The translations under genes and the position numbers were made by a program. Of a stretch of DNA of 64,000 nt, positions 12,404 to 25,000 are shown in pieces. The DNA comes from Bugulina stolonifera (Eukaryota > Bryozoa > Gymnolaemata > Cheilostomatida > Bugulidae). The DNA is taken from NCBI GenBank assembly GCA_935421135.1, contig OW285189.1, positions 14,157,072 through 14,221,071 on the forward strand, read 5' to 3'. The notes under the pieces are model-generated. The model had not been told where the DNA came from. It worked only from the letters and a program-made list of their open reading frames with translations, and ran no database searches. Positions within the stretch are counted from its first letter, which is position 1; every line of letters begins with the position of its first letter.

Positions 12404-12697
12404 AGGCCACTGGTCAGTTCCCGAAACGAAACCATGGACACTCCCAATGTCTGCCTAGATATACATGTATAAGGCTCTCCGTCTTGGCACTCATAAGCTA
12501 TTGTCCCCCCCCCCCTACAGTTGTGGTCTGTCATATTTTTTTACCTTTGCTTGCCAAACAGTTGCTGTAGTTAAATTTTCTAGCATCATGTTTCATCTGA
12601 TATTGGCATCTGAGTCCCCTCCAGGCAAGACTAATTGTAACAATGAAAGAGAGGACAAATCCTAAATATAGTTTAGAAGTCAGGATTGGGTGAACAT
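12404..12697. other. Region after the unrecognised gene, no gene seen
   Basis: Likely 3' UTR and spacer. A run of ten C residues sits near 12510. No credible open frame. Confidence 0.4.
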
Positions 12698-13023
12698 GAA
12701 CAATGATCCTAAACTCACCGGCTTATACTCCTCGGTGTGACCAGCCCCTTGCAGCTTGCATTGCCAGGTGCCAGTGCTGGCCAACTCCCTGTGAGAAAGG
12801 CCCAGATGACATGGCCTTTTTTGGCAGGGGTAGAGGAGCTGCCTTGAAGCCATGCTGGCTTGCATGACCCCAAGGACTTTTATATGAGGCACAGGAGCAA
12901 TTGTGGCTGAATGCTTTTCCTAACACCACCGTGACCGGGATTCAAACCTGGAACCTTCAGCATGAAAGTTCAGCATTCTAACCACTAGGCCACGGCTGCT
13001 CCTTAACACGAACAATGATCCTA
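12698..13023 (-). mobile_element. tRNA-derived SINE with 14-bp target-site duplication
   Basis: A perfect 14-bp repeat, GAACAATGATCCTA, flanks the insertion (12698-12711 and 13010-13023). On the minus strand the head has an A box (TGGCCTAGTGG) and B box (GGTTTGAATCC) resembling tRNA-Glu. It is followed by a body with GGTGGTGTTAGGAAAAGC and GCTCCTGTGCC. The anticodon stem no longer pairs, so it is a retroposon and not a tRNA. A diverged relative lies at 32030-32176. Insertion is by target-primed retroposition, presumably using a LINE partner. Confidence 0.85.
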
Positions 13024-13877
13024 GTTCTGCATAAATTTATGAAATGTGTGCAATAGTCTAGAAATCGGTAGCAGGGAGAAAGAGAGTACAAACGAGTTTT
13101 GTAACTGACAGCTTATAAGTGCCCATGCTGGTCATACATACATGTACATAGAACCATATACATGGCAGCCTCCAGGTAATACCAGTAAATGACAGCAGGT
13201 TGCAGGAAAGTGGATAGATGCTTTGATGTTTGAATTGTAAACAGAAGATTATGCATTTTTTATTATATTATAAAAATAATTTGATATTTTCTCTCCTGCC
13301 ACCATTGCAATTGGCCTATTTTTAATTCCTTGCATACATAAATAATCATTTTTATATAAACCGGATATTTTTTGTACAAGCTACCAGTGCAGACCTACAT
13401 TTTTTAACTTGTTATTTTAACAGAAACATGGACTATAGTGGTATTAATCTGATTGAATAAAAGATTTTAATCATTACAATTATAGAAATAGGCATGCTAT
13501 TTACATTGTAGTATTGGTTGTATAAGAACATTTATGTAATATACAGGTATATTATCTTACAAGTATGCGCTAATTACATTATATACAATGTAACATATTA
13601 CAACAAAGTACAATATACATTGGTTCTGACAATAGCACAATATTTTTACTGAGTGAAAAACTTTCCATTCAAGATGGCATGGAAGAATTCTTAATAAAAC
13701 TTTCTATATATAGTATCAGACAGGAACTGGAGGTGGATCACACATATCAAAGATGGAATAAAACATTTCTGCAAGAGTGTTAGTTTAGCCTGCATAGTTA
13801 GATAGCATGGATAAATACAGGCAGCGTCATCTCACAATAGCATAAAATACAGATGTAACTGATAACTACGCAGTGCT
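13024..13877. other. Region downstream of CHRAC1, no gene seen
   Basis: AT-rich spacer that probably includes the CHRAC1 3' UTR (minus strand). I see no open frame worth reporting. Confidence 0.4.
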
Positions 13878-15497
13878 TCATCCATCTCCAGCCTCTGTTG
13901 GCTCAGTATTTAATTCTTCACTATCTGAAAGTTTATTCTCACCTTGCCTCTGTCTTAGGATCTCTCGTCCTGAGACCTTCTTGGGAACCATTTCTAGAAA
14001 GAAGAAAACGAACAGTGGTTGTATAACATATTTCAGCAGTATTTTGAGTACATCAATTGGATCTTCCAATAAATCCGTCTCCGCATGCTTGAGGAAATGA
14101 TTGAATTTGTGTTTCAACACTGCAATAGCAAAATGCAAGACCATAAATCTATGAAAGTGTAAAATATATTATGGCACATCAGCTAAAGTGACAGCCATGG
14201 TATGGCAAGACACAAAAACTAAGTGGAATCAACAAGTCGATAAAAATGCGAAGCATGCAGAATTTAATGTACTTGTATTGTATATAATGTAGTAGAGAAG
14301 GTCGTGAAAACTCAATTACAATAGAAATCCAAATGATGCTGATTATTGGCTGTTTGATGTCTCACAGAACACTAACTACAACAGTGCTTTTACTTCCAAT
14401 CAAGTTGCACTGAATCAGATTGGAATAAAGATATACCCTTCCTACCATCAAGAAATCCGTATGCATCTTCATCGTTTACCAATGCTGCTACATCATTATA
14501 TGTTATGCTGCCAGCATCATTTGATGTCGCATGTACTCTATGTGTTAAATCTTTGATAAATAGTTCCTACAATAGATAAAACAATGATTTAGAATAATGT
14601 ATACATTTGCTCAGTGCACAAATGGTCTAGAACTACTAGAAAACCGCCGTAAAATTTTATTTTAACTCAGTCTGAGTGTGCGTCTTTTTATGAGCTGAAT
14701 AATTTTATACAATTGTTTCAAACCAAATGAAAATACTAGATCTCAGTCGACAGGTTTGCCTGTGGCCATCCATACAAATAGCACAGTGAACTTCAATGCA
14801 TTAGTTGCACGAACCACCAGAGACATGAGAGTTGGATCTTTTAAATAAAGAGCCTAGTTACATTCATTTTTTAAATTGAATTTTCCCACTGAGACCCTCG
14901 GAAGAGGTAAAAGCGTGGGAACTCATAACTCATATGTTCCTTTTTCAGTCTCTGTACTTTAACTCATTTTATTTTATTTTCATTTGTATGTAACAAAAGG
15001 TAGCCTCCCCTTCCGCTTTTCGGAGTGGTCTAGAGGCTCCATTTTCAACTTGAACCTGAATAATAGCATTATATTAATATTTATATAAAATAATTAATCT
15101 TTTTTTTATAAATTTAAATTCTAAAATTGCACCAACTAAAATACTATTACTAAACTTTACTTAAAACTATAAAATATAAATAAATATTGATATAATTTAA
15201 TTAACAATAATAATAATATAATATTATTATTATTTATAATTAAATTTAATATTTATATTATTTATTATAATAATAATTATAATATTATTATTTTTTTATA
15301 ATATTTTATTAATTTAATAATTATTACGTAAATATTATAATAATTCCTACGGTAGCCGCAGTGATAGCTGTTATAGCATCTTGTGAAATATTCTCGACAT
15401 CTGGTGAGCTTTTCATTATCGTCCTCACACGGGATACTGGTAATAGCATCTCATATTTCCTAACTCCATTATTTTCATTCTCACTATCTGCCGCCAT
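13878..15497 (-). CDS. CHRAC1: CHRAC1 / CHRAC-15 histone-fold protein, 3 exons
   Basis: Small histone-fold subunit of the CHRAC chromatin-remodelling complex, which in animals pairs with POLE3 to bind DNA and assist ISWI/ACF nucleosome sliding. Exons (minus): 15351-15497, 14446-14566, 13878-13993, total 384 nt (127 aa; human about 131). The histone fold starts at LPVSRVRTIMKSSPDVENIS, typical of the NF-YC/CHRAC1 class, and continues through DAITAITAATELFIKDL and ITYNDVAALV. After FLDDEMVPKKVSGREIL comes an acidic tail, as in vertebrate CHRAC1. DNA polymerase epsilon subunit POLE4 is a related alternative, but the IMKSSP block and the PKK linker favour CHRAC1. Head-to-head with UBXN4. Intron 1 contains a very AT-rich stretch (about 15060-15345). 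Confidence 0.92.
15060..15345. repeat. AT-only low-complexity stretch in CHRAC1 intron 1
   Basis: Almost pure A and T, with many AATAATAAT and TTATTATTA runs, immediately beyond the exon 1 donor. No coding content. Confidence 0.85.
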
Positions 15498-15766
15498 AGC
15501 TTCCCTGTTTCCGCTCTTTGTGGGCTCCTCACATGGTCAATACATGATTGGGCAACGCGTGATGTACGCTTTGACTATTGGTCAGAGTACTGTCCAATGG
15601 AAAAGAAATGTGTGTTATTTTCTTTTTTAAGTGCCGATTACTACCTTCACATTCAAAGAACAGAAATCATATTTTGGTAATTCCCAACATCAATTGACCG
15701 AGAGAAAATTTTGGAAAGTTACAGCTGAAGTATCGTAAATAGTTATTACTACGTCAAAACCATAAA
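15498..15766. promoter_or_regulatory. Shared bidirectional promoter of CHRAC1 and UBXN4
   Basis: The two start codons face away from each other and are 269 bp apart, so both promoters must lie here or within the first exons. GC content is higher than in the flanking introns. An ATTGG (15577-15581) and a CCAAT (15594-15598) form an opposed pair 12 nt apart, the layout expected of NF-Y-driven bidirectional promoters. I see no clear TATA box. Confidence 0.7.
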
Positions 15767-18700
15767 ATGAAGTGGTACAGTGGTGACATTGCTTCTGCAA
15801 TATCCCGCTGCAAAGCAGATGGTGGTGTGTTGGTTGTGTACATTAATGGTATGTATTGTATACCTTGGTAATGGTATGTATGTTAATGTAACTGTAGGCT
15901 TTGCCCTATTCGAGTTGAGTTCTAGTTCTGTGTGATCCTTTAGTCTTAGACCCCTTATTAGATTAGGAAAAGTGAAGGACATACAAACTAAAAAAATTGC
16001 TCACAAATAAACCCCTAAATAACAGCTACAAGTCAGCCAAGGTTGTAGGAAGAAATTGTGTTATAGGCTTAACCATATGATATTTGTTTGAAGTAGGCCT
16101 ACTACAAGTACATAGACTGGTGATAAGATAATTTAATAGTGTTAATATATTATTACTATTTAGCTATGCTATTATTGTGTCTAATTTTCAGATACAAGTG
16201 ATGATTCAGAACTTATGAATGAAATGTGGATTGATGAGGAAGTTTCTAAGATATTTGATGAGTCCTTATGCGTATCTTTAATATTGTCAACAGGAAGGTA
16301 GGCCTACATGTATGTTACAGTATATTGTTTAGAAATAGAGCTATGGTGATTGGTTTGTTGACTGTTACATATACATGTACATACATGTATATCTATCACG
16401 TGTATGATGTGAAACTGGGAACAGTATGTTTTCGGTAAAGTTGTATACATATGCTGATAAACTGTACAATATCCAACACATTGTTCCAAAGTAAGTATAT
16501 CCTTGAAAAAGATTTGAAAATTGTGTTAGAGGTGTTGCTAAGTTTTTATATATATAACGGTGGCATAAATTTGATCCGTGCATTCTGCTGTGTTGTTACA
16601 CGGAACAAAAATCATATCCATATTGCACATGTACACAAACATGTATCATAATGTATGTAATATCTTTACTGATCTTGTCTATTCAGATTTATGTTTATCT
16701 TTACAGTATTGGAGGGCAACAATTTTCACAAATATGTATCCTTTGACTTCGTGTCATGACTAGCAGCAGATAGCCTACTCTTTGCTTTTACCCTCATAGT
16801 CAATAAGAAATGTGGGCCAAATGGCACGTGTCATGAAGTAGGCCTACTGTGTTTTATTGATTATGGTTGGCTACATTTCATTTTTAGATCCTATAAAGAA
16901 ATTATTAGTGTAATTGTGTTTCTATTCATTATAACAGTTTCGCATGCTTTATTCTATTATCCTGAATTTATTGCGTCCCCTGTTTGTTGTCCTTATCAAA
17001 TCTATAAAGATCCTGTATCCTCAGTACCTAGTACATACTTTATCAGCTCCTCTGGACAGGTGCTTGTTACATTGAATTCATGTTCAAAGGATGATCTGAA
17101 GCAAGCAGCGCTGTCAACACTGAAAAAGGTATTTAATTGAATTTTTGTTTTTGATTTTGAAATTAGTTTTCAACTGTAATTGTCATGCTGGGCTGAACTA
17201 GCTTTCTTCTAATGCACTATCAATGGTAATTATTAGGCATTAGAATTGTTTAAAATTAACATACACAATTCATTTATTAGTTTTCATGAAGTAGCTATGT
17301 TGGGTGGTTTGATTCTTCTGTTAGCTGGAGTCTCATACTCTCCAAAGAAATTGGTGGGGAAGTCCATGATGGAATTTCCTAAGAGCTACCATGCACCCAC
17401 CTTTTAGTTAGAGGGAATATAGCCTCTCCTTGGATGTTGACATCGTAGGCATGTGCACTTTGTAAAGTGACTATCATATCTGTTTCACAGAAACAAGACG
17501 TGATGGTGCAATCTCCACAACCACAAGAAAACATTGGAGCAGCTGCCTCTGCAATTCCAGATGGTGCAGCAGGTACAATACGTGAATCCTAGATATACTT
17601 GTATTTGATTGATTAAGTATTGCTCGTTGTTGTATAGCTGCTTATTTGCTAATGATATTCCAAAGAGGTTTAATGTTATGATTTGTATGACTTAGCCGCT
17701 GCAGAAATAAATGTGACAGATACAGAGGCAGGGATTGAGGCTGGTGATTCAGCTGAACAGAAGGAAGCTAAGATTGAAAGGTAATTTGTGTTTTATTACA
17801 CCACAATATTTTTTGTTGATGATATACATGTACCTACGTAAAAACTTGGGAACACATGTGATTGTGGTGTCAGTGTTTCACAGAAAGTCAAATGGGTATG
17901 TTCTTTTAAAGCCGTTTGGAGTATAGCACAGGCCAGGTTGTCGGGCTCCTTTTAATCTATAGAAGTGCAGAATATCCTAACATGTTGTATTTTTTGTGTA
18001 AGCAGAATTTTGTTGCACAATGAATTATTCTCTGGATGTAGTGCAGTATGACTGTGACATGGTGTTTAGAACAAAAGAGGTGTCCATTTTAAATGAACAT
18101 ACTCAAATGCTCTCCCAATATGTTGGGTCCTCCCAGTTATCATAAGTAATGCTGTCCTATAATGGATGTTGCCATTGTATACTCTCACCAAAAATTCTTC
18201 CACAAATAATTTAGAGCCTACATGTCCAGCTGCAAGCATGATGAGAATGCTAAACCGTGTTTGCGCCCGATATTTTGTGAATTCTTTTTCTTGATAAACG
18301 CACCAATATGAATGTTATTATGGAATTTCGCTGATAAAATACGAACATCATATTTGTAGAGCAAGAGAATTGTTGAAGATAAAGCAACAACAGAAGGCTG
18401 AGGAAGAAAAAGAGGTCAGTTTTATTAATTTTTTGTCCATATAAAGTCTCTTTTGACATGAACATATCTATCACTGTGCATGTACAAGGCTCTATGCCTA
18501 TGGTATGATTTATGATAGCATGCAATGTCTAACAGAAAGCTAGAAATGCTGAGATAGAGAGAAGACGTCTCGGCAAAGACATGGAGGAACTGAAAAGATT
18601 TAAGGCTGAAAGAGAGGCTAAGGAAACAAGGGAAGCTCTGAGGAAGGAGAAAGAACAGACAAGAATAGCCAGGGAAAAAGTGAAGGAGCAAATACAAAGA

Positions 18701-21012
18701 GATAGGTATCTATTATGTTGCCCGTCTGCCGATGTGCTGTGTTATCCACATCTTTGTTTTACATGGAATTATTATAGATATGTATATGTGTGTAGGTTTG
18801 TCTACCATATGTCTGTTATGAATGTAATACAGAGCTATGAATAGTGTAAGTCATCTGGCCAAGTTGCAGAAGACATAAGATGATTTGTTGTCCCAAGGAC
18901 GTAGTGTAGGTCGTAGACTAAATGTAAATGAATGTTGGAGTTACTTTCTCCTTCCATAGCTGCTACTAAGGGAGCATAACTCCTAAAATACACTGTATGA
19001 ATTTATAGCTGTCCAATCTAATGATTTTAGGGAAGCTAGAAACGCTAAATATCAACAAGAGAAAGCTGAAAAAGAAGAAACTCTTCGTAAAAAACAGCAA
19101 GAGAAGCTCGCCAAGGAGGCTGAGGAAGCTGCTAGGCTAGCTATAGCGAATAGGTGGGCTGACGTTTTCTTTACCCAAATGAATATTTAGTACATTAATT
19201 AGTGGATAGGAGTGGGAATGCTCTACCTTATTCTTCTCATAGATTAGAATTAGGATCTCAATGCATATGTCATTGTATCATTCTATAACAGTTTGTAACA
19301 CTACATGACATATTATGATAGGAGAAGTGTTATATTGGTATTTATTTTGTCACCATTGTAGATGGTTGGCAGTAGTGTTTTATCACTGCTTCTTGATTTT
19401 TGTTTTATAGTTGATATGTTGCAACCTCTCCTGGCTTTGTCTATCTGTTGTTACTAGGCACATAGTAGGTATCATAGGAGTGAATACTTAGGGAAGTGAT
19501 ACCTATGTATTCTAATTGTAACGAAATATCCCAACAACGTAATAGTAATATGACTTCTGTGTTTGCAGCTCCAGGGCTCGTATACAGTTCCGATTACCCG
19601 ACGGGTCTACTATTAATCATATATTCGAAGCTGATGATTTGCTAGAAGCTGCCAGACAAGTTCTATACACTGTAAGCGGATGTCGAGTTAGATTATTGTA
19701 CATTATGTACTGTATATATTATGCATTTATATTGGGTTTTATGTCCTTTCTCGTGTGAGAGAGTAATTGCACACAATTTTAAAATATGAAAGATGTCCAT
19801 CTGGTTTGAATCAATATCTACTCTGCTGTTTATATTTCAGCATCAATCTAACACAATGGGTAGAAACTTCAGGCTGGCTGCTGTATATCCCCGTAAGGTG
19901 TTTGAGGACAATGACTACAAATCTTCCTTCAGGACCCTGTCACTAGTTCCTACCAGTGCACTGCTTGTTTTACCTCCTGTAAGTTCACTGTTACTACTAT
20001 ATTGTTACTACTGTTACCACTATTTACTACTACTGTTGCTACTATTACTGCTGTTAAATTGTATTTACTGCTACCACTACATACTCTATCTGCTCTACCA
20101 TGTAATAGGCATAACATAGTATCTGGTATTCTGGTGCTCTCTCTGAATTTCTAGAAACTTCATTTTTTAATTATGCTTTAAGATTCGTTATAAAACACTT
20201 TGACTTACTTCTTATCAAACAGTACTAATTCACAACTAGTGAGATTAAGAATGGATTTGTTAAATGCATATACTTTGAAATGTAAGGTAGGTTGTAAACA
20301 AACCTCACATCTTTTATGTCTATTATTTTGTAGGCTACAGGAGGATACGGTATAAGACCCGCCCCTACAAGTACAGGATCTATTACTCAGCTACTAAGTA
20401 TTATATTCACACCCATCCTCTTACTCTGGCAGTACATCAGTGCCTTCCTGTTTTCTAGACCACCCACACAGCCTGCACAGGGTGCTGGCAGTCATCAGCC
20501 TCCTTCAAGATCTGATAAGTAAGTCTTAGAGATAGAGTGTATTCATGAAAGAGTGTCAAATGATTTGCTGTAAAACTCAGCTGAATTACTGCTGTAGTAG
20601 TTTATCCTCCTTGAACATATTATAATAGTTGTGTTCAATTGAACAAGACAAGAAACAGATGGTGATGGTTTATAATATTATTTTTTTATATTAATGTAAA
20701 TTTAGCACAAAACAGTTGAGCAAGAACTCAAAAGTGAATAAGCAACATATGCATACACAACAAAGTGATATTTACATCTTACGAAATTTCCTTCAGATAG
20801 ACAACTGTGTAGCATACTACATGTAATATGGTAGTATATCTCTGTGTAGATGACTTGTAAGTAATCAGTAATTTATTCCTGCTTGCAGTACTCAAGGAGG
20901 AGCTGGTTCACCTGAAGATAGAACTCGCCGTAGGGTTGGTAGACTATCTGATTTATCACCAGACGGCGATGAACAGAATACTTGGAATGGAAACTCCACT
21001 CAGCAAATGTAA
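15767..21012 (+). CDS. UBXN4: UBXN4 (erasin), UBX-domain ERAD factor, 13 exons
   Basis: ER-membrane UBX protein that recruits p97/VCP for ER-associated degradation. Exons: 15767-15848, 16192-16297, 16707-16735, 17010-17128, 17491-17572, 17696-17780, 18360-18414, 18536-18705, 19031-19153, 19569-19671, 19841-19978, 20334-20518, 20889-21012. They sum to 1401 nt (466 aa; human 508). Residues 1-112 form the thioredoxin-like N domain (starts MKWYSGDIASAI, contains QQFSQIYPVSSVPS). Residues 168-284 are a Lys/Glu/Arg-rich coiled coil. The UBX domain spans about 284-364 (SSRARIQFRLPDGSTINHIF). After it, SITQLLSIIFTPILLLWQY is the intramembrane hairpin that anchors family members, and the tail is cytosolic. 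Exon 3 is only 29 nt. Start codon matches the family N terminus. Confidence 0.95.
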
Positions 21013-22066
21013 CTTTGGTGAGCTTGGAGGGTTTGTCACTTGTTAGCAAGGTGCTCCAATCAACAGTGTATGTTCTCCTGTATGCACTCCTTTATTGTTC
21101 ATAGAATATTGTTGTAGACCTCTATCCATAACTTCGAACGATATGGAAATAAATAGACAAATATGTCTATTGATGTTGTCACTTTAGAATAAATGCCCAT
21201 ATAAAACTTATATATTGTTGTTTTAAGATTTTAAAAATTTGTTGCCTGGAGGATTTATTGTTATACTAGCTATAAATAATTTATATATTTAATGTATGGT
21301 TATTATGTTTACCAATATATCTTATACCATATTGATCATGACTTGTAACAGATTTGATTAAAATAGATGCAACATCTATATTGCACTACACATTGAGATT
21401 CATAGAGTAATTTATTCAATTCAAAACTATGATGTACTGTACGTGTAATGTTTTAGTTGGTCTACAGTCTACTAATGTTGGTTTAATGATAAAGTGAAAA
21501 CTTATATGTAAATAAAATCTTATATTTTCAGTTTGAATTTTTAATGGTTTGGTGATACTAACACAAAAATATACATGTAGTTACCACAACCTTATTGGAT
21601 CACCTAGACCTGCTAGCACATACACATAATAACGGTTGGTTTTGGCTGGGTTCATGGTTTATCAACAACACCGTTATGCAGATTTGTGCTATAATATACA
21701 TGTACAACACAACTAATGTACAGGCAGTACTTCAACCTTTGTTCTATAACTTTTTATTTCCGGCCAAGGACTCAACTCTTGCAGCTCCTTGGTTCAGCCT
21801 CCAGCTACATTGTGGAGTTGTCCGCCTACAAAAATCATTGTCGAAGTTGAGTATATCGGGTTTAAAATACTTGTTCATAAATTCGACTTTATGCAGCGCG
21901 GGTGTTGCTTGCCACCAGTGTAAACAAATTTTACTTCCGGTAATTAGTTCCTATAGAGTGCAATTCAGTCAGTGTCAACTCGAAACTGAAGCATTACGTA
22001 TTGTTATTGCCTTTGCCAGTGTCAGTATGTAACATGTGGAAACAGTAATACTTGAAAATTCCAACC
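21013..22066. other. UBXN4-MCU spacer; MCU promoter region
   Basis: The left part is AT-rich (UBXN4 3' UTR). From about 21600 the sequence is richer in G and C and carries a 145-codon plus-strand open frame ending at 22032, just before MCU. It has no family signature and the region more likely holds the MCU promoter and 5' UTR. Confidence 0.45.
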
Positions 22067-25000
22067 ATGTCTTTCCTACGATCAGCCAACTCTAAACTCA
22101 AGCTTGCTCATTCTCATTTTGTCAGCAAAAATAGCTTAGCCTTATACCTTAAATCTGGTTCAAAGCAAAAAACAAATCTGGTAAGTCATGCAAATAACCA
22201 GTTTTAATTTAGTTTTAATTTTAAAAATAATATAATATAATTCTTATTCTGGAATTTATTATAGCTGTAGTTTATGATAATTTATATACCAGTATTCGAA
22301 TTTTTCATTCCATGTTTCACACAATTGGTGAGCATAGTACAGAATATTCTATTTCAGCTACTCCTGGGAAGAGTAGTGAGGTTCACTCAGCAGTTTTGGA
22401 TTTTTGCAAGGCTTTTAGCTTAGCCTAGTGCTGTATCACAACTTAATTAATAATCTGATAAGTTGATGGCTCAAATTTTTATAATCAAATGGATAGCAAA
22501 CTTCTTGACAGAAAGAATGTAATGTGTTTCACTCTAGAGGATTGCATCTGACCATGTTAATTTCACATCTGGTGTCCCCCAGAGGAGTGTATTGGGTCCG
22601 ACTCTTTTTCTTATTTATATTAACAACATTGTAAAATCCATTACGTATTCTAACATCAGGCTGTTTGCTAATGATAAGTTACATGTAATATACAAGTCCA
22701 TAAAAAGTCCTTTTGGCAATGCCGTTTTCAACATTGCCTTTTTTTAACAGTGCATTGCATTATATGATGTTCAGCTATGTTACTTTAGAAGTAAATGTCA
22801 CATTTGTGGCCATTTGGAATTTGCAAAATAAAATATACATGCCTGCGCTTGGTAAGCAGGTTATAATGGTATCTCCATGTGACTAATTCAGGTAGTTATA
22901 TTTCTACATTTACATTGGCTAAGGATATCAGCTGTTAGGGCAATATCAGAGCAGGCGTACAAAGAGTCATAATCAATCAGCAAAAATTGCTTATTTCTCA
23001 ATTTTTACCACATTCTGTGAGGCATATTATAATGACTGGAATTTCCTTTGTGCATCTTTTGTCTTCAACGTATAACTTACATCAGGCTACAGTCAATTTT
23101 GTATAAATGGGAAATATTGATTTGTTGTGGAACTATAAAATGTATCAATATACAGTTTTCCTAAACACACTTTTTCTCACTTTTATTGTAAAAATAATGC
23201 CGATTTATTACATGATGGAATAGGAATTTCCTTCTGGCTATGTATCATGTGTTGATTATTTTTAGGCTCAATTAAGTATATGGAGAAACCTTCCCAGCTA
23301 TAGGCTATTGAGTCGATGTTACTGCACTGCTAATATTCCATATGAACAAGATGGTAAGTATGTTATATTTATTTCATGAAAACAGTAGTTTGGTGACAAA
23401 TCAGCGAACAGGTTGAAGTAAAATGGTAAGACATAGGCATATAGTTGCCACAGACACGCTGGTAACACAATAATTCACCAGGCCTCTGTGAGTTTCACTC
23501 CCATAATACTCTAGGGTACAGTGTATATCTGAGAATAAAGATATTGATCCAAGTATGCTTTCAGTCTCTAAAGTGTGCAATTGTTGATGAGTGTATGTCA
23601 GTGTATGAGCTAAGATGGTGGTAGTTGCTATGGTAGCAGCCTCAGTAACTGTCACTTATTGCATATTAAATCAATGCCAATATAAATAATTACCACTACA
23701 ACTTGGGAAATCATCGTGACATTTTGTTAGAATCACTCAGTTGCCCATTTTGCAGTGTCACTTGACTAGCTATGTCTGTAATGTAGAGCATAGCCCAACA
23801 ACTAATATAAATGTGTATGTCACATGCTGATGGTGGTGATGGAATTGACAAAGTTAATTGGCTAGCTTTCTGGATGATGATAATATTCAACGATCGTCAC
23901 TTATACTGTTTAGCTGTAAAAATAACCTATGTAACGACCTTTCTACAAATACATGTATAGTAAGCATAATATACATGTATATGCACACTGTGGTGATTAT
24001 GTATGCAATAAGATCTGGAACATAGTATTTGTATACATGTCTATATCCTTGGTAACAGTTAGTAGCTATTGTATCATGTTTCTAATAAAACCCTCATGCA
24101 GCACGAACAATAGGCCCAAGCATTTTTATGTAATCAAATATTTCTAAGGGTGACAAATACCAGTAGGTGTACATACCAATGACCCAGATCTGAGTACTTT
24201 ATTTGCTCAGACATTTCCAAACAGTCTTTTATACTCCACATCTATCTACTCTACATATTATACATGTACATGCCAAGTGTCCCTATATAATACTGGCATG
24301 AGGTAGAGCTTGGCAATACCAGCATTAAAAGCTGAATCAGTATTAGTTAGCATTCCTCGCTGTCACTGTTCAGTTGCTGCGATAGTGATAGAATTCAGTT
24401 AGCCTTAGAATTCATGTTTGGATTTGGGCATTAGGTTAAGCAAGGAGTTAATTCTTACTCTTTGGGTCAAGTGTTAAAAAGGCGTTTTCAGCTTAAGAAC
24501 CAAGGCTATCTAAAATTTCGCTTATTCCAAGTTGGTAGATTACTAGATTGAAGAGGAATATCAAGTCTATAGTCTAGACTTTAGACTGTCCTAGTCTGCT
24601 ATAGAATACATGTACATACATGTATATGTAAATGTAAATAGAACAAGCCAAGCTGTATTCCTGCATCACTAATATACATGGTACATGTATAACAAAACAT
24701 CTCTTACATAATGAATATATCCACTGCAGTAGATGATAATATATTGACGAAATATGTAATGCAACTACCTGTATGTTGTACTAATAGTCTAATTCTGCTG
24801 ATTAATATGAAAAAAACTGTGTTACTTCAATTTAGAATGTTTTGTTTTAGTTTGCATTGATTTCCAGTATCTACACAGTGTACACTATACTGCATGTTTG
24901 TATTTTATGTTATCTACGTGACTTGTAAATCGACTACCTTGATATTACCATTACATGTACATGTAACTAAAAGCTTTGCTGACTGCTAGCAGTGAACAGT

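Noticed and set aside
21595..22032. 145-codon plus-strand frame just before MCU
   Set aside because: No recognisable domain, no splice connection; the position fits the MCU promoter and 5' UTR.
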